NCBI GenBank assembly: GCA_002150815.3
Contig: NDFF03000199.1
Location: 1 to 64,000 of the forward strand
Source: Grammothele lineata
Taxonomy: Eukaryota; Basidiomycota; Agaricomycetes; Polyporales; Polyporaceae
DNA length: 64,000 nt
Direction of reading: 5' to 3'
This document shows, in pieces, positions 35,563 through 44,706 of this stretch. A program made the translations under genes and the position numbers. The notes beneath the pieces were generated by a model. The model was given only the letters and a program-made list of their open reading frames with translations. It was not told where the DNA came from and made no database searches. Within the stretch, counting starts at the first letter, position 1; every line of letters begins with the position of its first letter.

Positions 35563-37711
35563 ATGTATCTACACGATCAACGGGCTGCGCGCTTTCTCAT
35601 CGGGCTCGCACCTTTCGTCGCCACTGCGTACGCATACACATGGCCGAGTCCTCAGCTCGACGCGCTCGAGAGTCTACTCTACGACCAGTCCGGGTGGAAC
35701 TCACAGCCACTCGTTAGCTTACTCAATCCCTGCAGCACTTTCACTTTCGGGAGCACCGTTAATCGCTCCAACGCCGCAGATTGGATTAGGACGGTGCGCG
35801 GTCTCGTTCGAAAATCCTGCGTTCGTTATGCTAACTGCACACGCCGTAGGCTTATCATGACATGGCTACCCACAATGCCGAGGACGGTACCGGCGGACTC
35901 GATGGTTCCATCCAGTTTGAGATGGCTCGTCCCGAGGTGAATACCACATTTCGACCCGTCTTAGCCTTACTCATCGCTCCTCAAGAACGCAGGAGATGGC
36001 TTTCGCAACACACTCCAGATCCTGGCTCCAGACCTGAACCGTCACGTTTCCCGTGCGCACTCGACCTTCCCTTCGATGTCGTGATTCAATGCTGAACTCT
36101 CCTTTATCAGTGGCCGATCTGATAGCCATCGCTCTGAAGCTAGCGGTCGAGCAATGGTAGATCCTTCTCGTGTATGACATGCATCGTTCGAACCCGCTAA
36201 TTTTTCCGTTCGAATAGCTCAGGGCCCAAGGTGGACTTCCGCGGGGGACGTATCGACGCCACGTCCGCGAACGCCCCGGGAGTGCCGCAGCCTTTCCAGG
36301 ACCTCGAGAGCCACATGGCTTCGTTCGCGCGCCAGGGTTTCAACCAGACGGAAATGATCTCGCTCATCGCGTGTGGTCACTCATTTGGTGGCGTACAGCA
36401 CTCGTCGTTCCCCGACATAGTCAAGGGGCAAGATGGTGTAGCGGACGTGCAGCAGACGTTCGACACGACTCCGTTCAACTTCGACAATACGATGTATGTC
36501 TTCCACCAGTCTCATTCCAGCCTCCGTCTAACACGCAGTGGACAATAGCGCAGAGGAGTATATTGACGGAACGACCAATAACCCGCTCGTGGCCGGGTTC
36601 AACGACACGAACAACTCTGATAAGCGGATCTTTGGCAGTGACGGGAACGCCACTATGAGCTCGTACGGCATCGTCCTTCTTTTCGGCGACCGACAGCTAA
36701 TCCGTGACGCCAACGTCTGTAGATTCGCGACATCTTCTCAACTGTTCAAATCTACGTGCGAAACACTCTTTGCGCGCATGATCGACACGGTACCCGCGAG
36801 CGTCGAACTCACTGAGGTTATTGAGCCACTCCCCGTGAAACCCCAGGCCATGCTGCTCAAGTACATGGGTGACGGCACCCTCCAGCTCTTTGGAGAAGTT
36901 CGAGTATGTATCTTCCACAGTAGATTCCTCTTACTCTGTACCTGGATTATGCTTGTTGACAAACGCTTCTCTGTACAGTTCTGGAACATGTCAGAGAGCA
37001 CTGCGCGCGTCGTCAACCTCACATGGGCCGACCGCTCGGGAAACCCTTCGCCATCAAATACGGGAAGGCTAGAGCACACCGCCGCGATGGCCGCTTCAGC
37101 ACGCTACGCGGGGCAGACGACCGTGCCTATCTCGTGGTACAGCTGGGGGATGACCGCGCCTCTGACCCCGCTCGTGCTGAGCGAGGCCTCGGGGATATCG
37201 AGCGTGGCGTTTGCGATCGACGACTCGGGGGACGGCGCGTCAGTGCGCGTTGAAGATCAGGGAGGACTGGGCTTCGCGCTCCAGGACACGGCCATGCTCG
37301 CCGCTTCCTCTTGCCGTGCGGAAGGAGGTTCTGTCCTGCGCATTGACATCGCGGTGAGTTCCGCGACTACACCGCCACTTACGTACACTCATGAAGTGTG
37401 CGACACAGGTTCGGGCCGACGCAGATCCCTCCAGCGTCGCGATTGAGTGGGAGCAGCAGCAGGGCGGTATCGCGGCCGCCGGCACAGCAACTGATGTGCA
37501 AACTACGGTGACAGTCGGCAGCGCGCCGGCCCAGTTGACGAACAGCACGGCGAGCGCAGGTGGGTATGTCATGTGGACGGCAGAGGTTGCGTTGGCCAAC
37601 TTGACGCTATCGCGGAACTCGGGGCATGTAAACATCGCTGCCGAGGTGGGCGGTGCAAGGCTCGCGACGGAGAGTTTCCTAGTGTTCAGCTTACCGGTTT
37701 GCGCGTCGTGA
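35563..37711 (+). CDS. secreted plant-type heme peroxidase with extra C-terminal region, copy 1
   Basis: Heme peroxidase of the plant/fungal superfamily (AA2-related), predicted to be secreted. A signal peptide precedes AYTWPSPQLDALESLLYDQ. The distal catalytic site is WIRTAYHDMATHN (Arg about residue 76, His about residue 80), split by an intron near 35795-35850. The proximal heme-ligand His is in LIACGHSFGGVQHSSFPD (about residue 197, near 36363-36415). Between them is CSGPKVDFRGGRIDA, the usual Arg/Asp segment. After the peroxidase part (to about 36500) come roughly 300 residues outside the canonical class II fold, with FWNMSESTARVVNLTWADRS and GGLGFALQDTAMLAASSC, which look like beta-rich extracellular domain sequence. 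Many NxS/T sites occur. It ends with VCAS at TGA 37709-37711. Mn-binding or exposed-Trp residues of ligninolytic enzymes were not identified, so ligninolysis should not be assumed. Confidence 0.85.
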
Positions 37712-38544
37712 CGACGAGTTACGAGATGACGGCGGCCAGGCCTTTAAGGGCGGTATCTATACTTACCTCTACGAGTTGTACAGTGCTAGCAATTATAATA
37801 CCACATTCTCAATACCTTGATAGTTCCTGTGGCGGCTCGGGCAACATGATCTATGAGCACAGTTCAAGCTCAAGGTATCGGGGCTGCCGTGGCTTCGTGC
37901 CGAGGAGCAGGCTCGGTCCGCGGTCCTAGCGCCACGTGGTCTCGCCCACGGGCAGGGAGCGCCGTTGCAGTAGCGCGCGTCCAGTCGGCACAGCAACTAT
38001 ACTTCCCGCCGCGTTGTTGTCGTCTCTTTCATCATGCGCCAGCGTGCATTTTCGGCCAGCTTCGGCTTGCGCAGCGTCTTCTGTATACTCCAATCAAAGG
38101 GCCGCAGTCTATATTGATGATATTCGCTACTCGTACTCTTCCTTGTCAACGCCCGGGTGAGTGGATAGCATCCGGGCTCTGAAGTTGTACGTTACTGAGA
38201 ACCGCGTCTTAGCTGAATGCGGTCAAAGCTTTGTTGTTACAGGTAAGTAGAAGGTGTTACTCAGGGAGCGACGCCTTCACATCTCGCCAGAGCACCAAGC
38301 ACCTTCTGATCACGAGTATCGCTCGGAGAAGGCTTTCCTTGCTGCTGCACCAGAAGTCGGGTCATCTGCGTCAATTGAGTTGTAATGCCGTCTCTTCAAA
38401 CGCTGTCATGGCCGTGATTGTTCTCCATCCGGCTGTCCCTGGCCGATTTGACCACCGCTGCTGTAGCCGGAGGGCTATAAACTTAGTGGAAAAGTGGGTG
38501 TACTTCATTGAACTTCTTACCTCCCCTCGCCGTTCTTCGCTGCT
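37712..38544. other. spacer between the two peroxidase genes
   Basis: About 830 bp with no recognised gene. It holds the 3' region of copy 1 and the promoter of copy 2, including TATAAA at 38476-38481. Short frames on both strands look like chance. Confidence 0.45.
38476..38481 (+). promoter_or_regulatory. TATA box of peroxidase gene 2
   Basis: TATAAA lies about 65 bp upstream of the ATG at 38545. Confidence 0.55.
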
Positions 38545-40670
38545 ATGTCTGGAATCACTCGAAACTTCGTGCCTCTGCTAGCGTTCACAGCATTGGCATG
38601 TGCATATACGTGGCCGAACCCGCAGCTCGATGCGATAGAGAGCCTGATTTACGACCAGCAAGGATTCAATGTACAACCGGTCCCCGGCCAGGTTACACCC
38701 TGCAGTCTTTTCAGTTTCGGAGATGGCACGCCCAACCGCTCTAATGCAGCGGACTGGATCCGAACAGTACGTTCTCGTTGCGGTGACATTGACTGTACGA
38801 TACTAACATCGTATGACTAGGCATACCATGACATGGCCACTCACAATGTAGAGGACGGATCTGGCGGTCTCGATGCGTCTATTCAGTACGAGATGGGCCG
38901 CGCCGAGGTAATAACCTCGTAACGACACGAAATCTTTCAGGACTAATGTAGTTGCTCAGAACGTAGGCGATGGCTTCTTCAACACCCTCCGCTTCTTCGC
39001 CCTCGAGATTAGTCGTTACGTTTCTCGTATGTGGTTTCGTTCACTCGCTGCACTTAATGTGATAGTTGAGCTGAATGAGTTTATTAGTGTCTGACATGAT
39101 TGCCCTCGGGGCTAAAATTGCGATTGAGAGATGGTACGTTCTTTGCAGGGGTCATTATCACTCGAGCTTATCGTCCTATGTCTCGACAGCTCGGGACCCA
39201 AAGTCGACTTCCGTGCTGGGCGCATCGACGCAACGGCGTCTAACACGCCTGGGGTGCCTCAACCATTCGAGTCCATCGACTCCCACATCGCGTCCTTCGC
39301 GCGTCAAGGCTTCACTCAGGAAGAGATGATTACCCTCGTCGCGTGTGGCCATTCCTTCGGGGGCGTGCAGCACAGTTCATTCCCGGATACAGTCCCGGTG
39401 CAGGCCGGTGTCAACGACGTCCAGGCGACGTTCGACAGCACGCCATTTAACTTCGACAATAATGTGTACGTGTTGAGCTAGATGTCCGAGAGCCCGGCTG
39501 ACTTTTCTGGAACAGTGCTTCTGAGTACATACACGGAACGACGGCGAACCCTCTCGTCGTCGGTCACAATGACACCACGAACTCCGACAAGCGCATCTTC
39601 AGCAGCGACGGAAATGTCACTATGAGCTCGTGTGTTATGTCTATCATATCGCCTCCGCTCCCGCGTCTCAAGAATTTTCGTGTTATGCAGGTACTCGTCC
39701 TCTCCAGAGCTGTTCAAGAGCATGTGCGGGTCCCTGTTTACGCGCATGATCGACACGGTCCCCGCGGGCGTCGAGCTCTCCGAGGTCATCGAGCCGCTTC
39801 CCGTGAAACCACAAAGCATGCTGCTTCTTTACATGGGCGACGGTACGCTCAGGCTCTCTGGGCAAGTCCGCGTACGTCGACCGTCCTCACTCTGCGATTG
39901 GAGAACTTCTTCGTCTTACTCACTTGCAACGGTAGTTCTGGAACGTGACCGAGAACGACGCCCGCTCGGTCGAGCTTGTGTGGGCGGACCGTTCCGGGAC
40001 AACGTCGTCCAACTTCACGAGCCTCATGAGCCATACGTCCGAGATGGCCGGCTCTGCGATCTACGGTGGCGACACACCCGTGACCTCCTTATGGTACCAG
40101 GTCGGGCCGCTCACGACTAACTACACGGTGCTCGCCGAGACAGATGGCATCTCGAAATTCTGGTACACTGTCGATGACGGGAGCAACGGTGTGACGGTAC
40201 GCACGGAAGACCAAGATGGGGCCGGCTTCGCGCTGCAGGACACGATCATGCTCGCTGCGTCGTCGTGCCTCGATGGGACTAACATGCGTGTGAACATTGC
40301 GGTACGTCTCTGTCGATCGGTATCGGACACGGTATCATGAATCCTGAACGATAACGTCCAGGTGCTCGCCGACGCGAACCCGACAAAGGTGTTTATGGAG
40401 CAGGAGATCTTCCAGGGAAGTATCGCCGCCGCTGGGACATCCACGGACGTGCAGACGACGGTTTCCGTCTCCGTCATCGATGCGCAACAAGCGAACTCGA
40501 GCACGACGGGGGGCGATGGAGTGTACGAGCTTTGGACGACTGAAATCTCCTTCACGTCATTGATCCAGTCGCTTAACGCGGGGGAAGTGAACCTGGTTGC
40601 GGAGGTAGGGGGTACGCGTGTGGCGTCGGGGATCTATAATCTCTTCTCACTCTCGACGTGCTCTTCGTGA
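38545..40670 (+). CDS. secreted plant-type heme peroxidase with extra C-terminal region, copy 2
   Basis: Close paralogue of the gene at 35563 in the same orientation. It starts MSGITRNFVPLLAFTALACA, a signal peptide, followed by YTWPNPQLDAIESLIYDQQ. The distal motif is again WIRT joined by splicing to AYHDMATHNVEDGSGGLDA (about 38757-38875), and the proximal His is in VACGHSFGGVQHSSFPD (about 39340-39390). CSGPKVDFRAGRIDA lies between. The C-terminal region is conserved too (FWNVTENDARSVELVWADRS, DGAGFALQDTIMLAASSC) and the protein ends STCSS at TGA 40668-40670. Exon positions match copy 1 almost one for one, which supports tandem duplication. Catalytic His, Arg and Asp residues are kept in both, so neither looks like a pseudogene. 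Confidence 0.86.
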
Positions 40671-40774
40671 AGGGGCTGGAATTAAATAGAGAGTATTCTA
40701 GACGTTCTCTAATGAGATGGTATAAATAATGTTCACAAAGCTCGCTGTCAATACGATATTGTTGGCCAACTACT

Positions 40775-43381
40775 CTAGAATCCGACGTTGGAGAGCTGAG
40801 CCATAACCTGCGGGATGTTGACGCCTGGGAAGATCTGGAAACTCTCGTCTGCTTCACAGACTGTATCGTCTCCAGCCGGAAGCTGTGCGATAGTATCGGT
40901 TAGCAGATAAGCACAACTATCAGAACAGACGTACCGTTCCATCCTTCATGTATGCGTTCGTAATATTCTTGAGACATTCGGAGAAAACTCCGGCCGACGA
41001 GTGCTGCAGTGCATGCAGTCGAGTATTAGTTATGCTGATAAGCGCCAAATAATGAAGGTGGGATAGACTGACCCCCGGAGCATTGAGCCTGACGAGCGTA
41101 GCTTGATCACCCAGGAAGTCCGAGACGCGCCGGGCCTGACTGAATGGCGTGATAGGGTCGAGCTGTATATGACCAGGGTAGCAACATGTCGTCAGTCGAT
41201 ATCGATGAGGACGCTTCCGCGCATGGGGCGTTCAGCGGAATGCAGGAGGAAACGTACCGTGTTCCCAATGATGAGGACAGGGCCCGCGAGGCCGCGATTG
41301 AAAGTGGGTGTGACACGCTCAGAGGCGCGTGTAGGCCATATACCACACAAGTACTGGAACGAGATGAAGCCAGCACCGACTGAACCGAACGATGCATCAA
41401 GGAGATAATGTCAGCAATTTCTAAATCCTCAGTCTACACCACGGTGATCGACACGTGATGAAAATGTAGTTGATAATACGCACACATATGGGACACGTGC
41501 TGAGCAGAGTGGACGAGACCCTCGAATATTCCCGTGACGTTAGAAGCGGGGTTTATGTCGATGTTGTCATTGCACTGAATGGCGGGAAGCGCGAATGACA
41601 TGGAGTCATTCGGCTTGGACGACCTGTTAGAGCGCGGCATCATATGCGGAGTCAGCGCCCTGACAGGCACATCCAGCGCGAATGTAGGAAATGAAGGTGA
41701 AGCGACAGTGAGCAGGAGAAAATAACAGAAATGATATGTACGTACCGGCCGTCCAGCGCACTCGTGCTGCCATTACCGGAGAGCCCTTTGGTTTCGTTCG
41801 CGACGATCTGCACAGTCTGGATCCAACTCTTCACGTCCGCCTCCCAGTACTTCGCGTCGTACAACGTCGAGAAAAGTTGGGCTGTGAATCGTTCCGGTTT
41901 TAACCGCAAAGATAAGTGCGAAGTATACATCCCAGTTAATCAATAGGAGTGCCCGAAGTGAGGGAAGAGAAGACGTACTGCGAATCTGACTAGAAGTCAT
42001 GGGGACTGACGCATTCGCACGAGCGGCAGCTTGCGCGGCGTCGTGCGCGTCCTTGAGCACCGCCTGCACCGCATCGTTGACCTCGCTTGGACTCTGGTTC
42101 TTTCGCGTGGAAAGCGGACAAGCATCGGGCCCGGCTAGAGCACAAGCAACGATAAATGCACGGTAGGTGTCGTCGGCGTCGATATAGAATTTCTCCCAGT
42201 TCTGCCCAGGATTTTAGTAACATGTGTGTGCACGCGACCATTAGAATCAACACGGCCCGAGACGGAGTAAACAAAGCGTACCAATGCGTTTTCCGTTCGG
42301 TACCAGACAATCGAATCGACCACGCCGTCCAACATCACACGTCCAACACGCTATACAACGTGTTCCTCTGTCAGTGTCGCGCATGGGTAGAGAGGAGTAA
42401 CGAGAACGTACCTCAGGGAACACTGGCGAAGAACGGTAGTGGAGTTATCAGCCTTAGAACTAAGTGAACTCAAGCAGCTATGCTTACTCTCCAGGAGAGT
42501 CTGCCCCAGGATCGTGCCGTACGACACTCCGTAATAGTTGACTTTGCTTCCAGGACCATCTATTGCCTCTGCCATGGCGACCAGATCCCTGACGTTCGCA
42601 GAAGTGCCCGTGTACTTGAGCGCATCCCCGTTGTACTCAAGACACACGCGGGCGAGCTGCTCAAACTTATCCTGAAGCGCGTCCGCTTGGGAGAACAGCG
42701 AGCGGAGGTCACCAGGGTCGGTGAAGTTGCCGGTCCATTCGATTCCGCCGGACGCAGGAAGCGTCTTGTTATCGAAGAATGTGTAATATTCGTCCATCGA
42801 GTCGAAACAGCGAATTTCACCCGGCCTTCGAGGGGGGGCGAAGGTCAGTTGATACTGAGGGATCGGGTTGGCTTACAGACTTACTCGGAGATCCCCACTC
42901 CGCGCGTGTCCCAACTAACGAGATCGTAGTGAGGACCGGTAATGTTCATAATGAAGTCGGCGAGGTCCATGGACACTAAACCGGATATCCCGGGGCCACC
43001 TAGAAGAAGTGTCAACGTTAGACTCGGAATAAGGCTTCAGCAATGTTGTAAGCTGGGGAGACGTACCGGGGTTGAGAAAAACGGTGCCCAACCGAGGTTG
43101 GGCGGTTGCGTTCGCTCTACCCATGGCGATTCTGCCTCTCCCCGCGGAAGAATTGTGATAGTCGAGAGGGACCTCGAGGAACGCACACTCGACCGCGGTG
43201 TTGTTGACGATCGAGGGATCGCATGGGCCCCATTGCAAGGTAGATGTCTAGAAAAGCAACGTGAACAATCAATTCAAAATAGATAAACAATACGTACGTT
43301 TGCGGGGGGAGGTCCAGCAATGCCTTGCATGGCGAGCTTGCTGCCCAGAACGGCAGAGAGGAGGGCGCGGAAACGAGACAT
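40775..43381 (-). CDS. secreted alpha/beta hydrolase, TAP-like (S33-type peptidase relative)
   Basis: Alpha/beta hydrolase of the tripeptidyl-aminopeptidase-like group, with the TAP C-terminal domain. The start at 43381 gives MSRFRALLSAVLGSKLAMQG, a likely signal peptide, and splices to LQWGPCDPSIVNNTAVECA. The oxyanion-hole motif is FLNPGGPG-like across an intron near 43010-43070 (FLNPG then GPGISGLV), then YDLVSWDTRGVGIS. The nucleophile elbow is YYGVSYGTILG (about 42505-42540). The acid is in DPITPFSQARRVSDFLGDQA (about 41100-41160) and the histidine follows in HSSAGVFSECL after one more intron (about 40960-41005). It ends AQLSNVGF at TAG 40775-40777. A complete Ser-Asp-His triad can therefore be traced. 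Roughly ten introns. Likely releases N-terminal residues or short peptides, or hydrolyses esters; the substrate is unknown. Confidence 0.83.
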
Positions 43382-44086
43382 GCTCGGGAGGTGATGCCTG
43401 ACAGCCGATAAACTTGGGGCATTTATACCTCTGAGCCTTCAGCAAAATCCAGCCCACCTCTACGAGCTCTCGTGTCCCGCTGTGTATGAGCCGATCATCA
43501 AGCAAACATCGTTGCATGCGGGACGCCGATAGCATTGTGCTTGGTATGGATGGGGGTGGCGTTCGTAACGGCAAACACAGGCGAGCTGTTTCGGTTTCCC
43601 TATGAGATGCGTTCCAATCGCGTTTTCATAGGGGATACTGCGAACACAACGGACGTGAGTAACATGTCGGCGGCTGCAATACGAACACAGAAGTTCGGCG
43701 TACCCGGTCTTCATGTTGGCGACGGTTTGAGGCCCAAAACTGACATCCTCATACACGCTCTCTCACTATATAAGGGAGTCTATCCTTCATTCAGCTTAAG
43801 AGTAGTGATCGCAAAGTCTGAACGGCGAGGTGGACGAGGTGGACGGGCACTGTCGCAAACGGGTCCAAGTTCGGGAGGCGAGTTGCTGCTAAGTAACCGT
43901 GATGGACTACCGTTTGTCGGAGAAATTTAGCGATCATCGGAGTCTCATAGCTGGACTTCATTATTAAAGCTCCGCTTCACTCAAATCACGATGATCCCCG
44001 GATCTGCATAAGCGCCAGTCGGCTAACGTCGACTCGTCCCCCGACTGCGAACAAACCGCAAACCGCGCCGGACCATCCCACAAAAC
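43382..44086. other. divergent intergenic region
   Basis: About 700 bp between the start codons of the hydrolase (minus) and the broken F-box gene (plus). It contains the hydrolase TATA element and another plus-strand TATATAA at about 43768-43774 with no recognised gene behind it. A 131 codon frame at 43535-43930 shows no known content. Confidence 0.45.
43421..43427 (-). promoter_or_regulatory. TATA box of the alpha/beta hydrolase gene
   Basis: On the minus strand this reads TATAAAT, 40 bp upstream of the ATG at 43381, which implies a very short 5' leader. Confidence 0.55.
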
Positions 44087-44181
44087 ATGGAACGTGCCGT
44101 ACCGCTGGATATCTGGTACTCTGTTATAGACGCAGCTAACGAAATCGAGATCGACTCCCCGGTGGACTCGTATTCCACTCT

Positions 44182-44186
44182 CCGGG
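44182..44186. repeat. target-site duplication CCGGG, left copy
   Basis: CCGGG directly precedes the 5' LTR and is repeated directly after the 3' LTR at 52923-52927. Five bases is the normal duplication length for Ty1/copia integrases. Confidence 0.9.
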
Positions 44187-44691
44187 TGTTGAGGTTAGAT
44201 TGAGGGGGCGCGCACGTAGATGCACGGGCAGAGCGTGCGCGCATGGTAGGCAAAGCGGCGCGCGTCGAGCGGGGCTCGCGCGGCGTTCGATATTTCTCCT
44301 TCCTTATACGGAGCGGTTAGCGCTCAACGGGCACTCTACGATATTTTGCTTCCGTTCCATACACATTTGGTTCCGTCTCTTCAGATTTGATTCCGCTACT
44401 GTACAGTTCTTCTCGGCGAGCCCCGGAGGGCTCAGCCTCCCGTCCGGTACACTAAAACGGCGCGTCCAGCGCTAACTCACCTCACGCGTTCATTGTACGG
44501 AACCGTGAGGTGAGCTTCCTAACTTCTTCCGATCTGCGATCCGTAGCTTACGTTTATTTGTACAGACTTATAAGTCTTTTACTTAGGTTAGCAGAAATAC
44601 ACTCACGCGTTCATTGTACGGAACCGTGAGACTTATAAGTCTTTTACTTAGCGCGTCCCTCTTTCAATCGTCCCGCGCCATAACCTTAAGA
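44187..44691 (+). repeat. 5' LTR of the copia element
   Basis: 505 bp, starting TGTTGAGGTTA and ending TAACCTTAAGA; these ends are imperfect inverted copies (9 of 11). The boundary is fixed by the CCGGG duplication and by comparison with the 3' LTR (offset 8,231). The LTR ends in GA, not the usual CA. Inside are two copies of a 29 bp hairpin unit (44481-44509 and 44602-44630) and two copies of a 22 bp unit containing the palindrome GACTTATAAGTC (44565-44586 and 44630-44651). The LTR should hold the element's promoter and polyadenylation signals. Confidence 0.93.
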
Positions 44692-44706
44692 GGTTATGAG
44701 CCCTGC
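44692..44706 (+). other. primer-binding site, complementary to initiator tRNA-Met anticodon arm
   Basis: GGTTATGAGCCCTGC starts immediately after the 5' LTR. Its complement, GCAGGGCTCATAACC, is the anticodon stem-loop of fungal initiator methionine tRNA (anticodon CAT), not a tRNA 3' end. This is the arrangement known from Drosophila copia and yeast Ty5, where a tRNA fragment cut in the anticodon arm primes minus-strand synthesis. The site overlaps the first ATG of the gag-pol frame (44696). Confidence 0.75.

Noticed and set aside
35563..40670. Calling the peroxidases lignin or manganese peroxidases
   Set aside because: The exposed tryptophan and the manganese-binding acidic residues were not identified and the proteins have a long extra C-terminal region.
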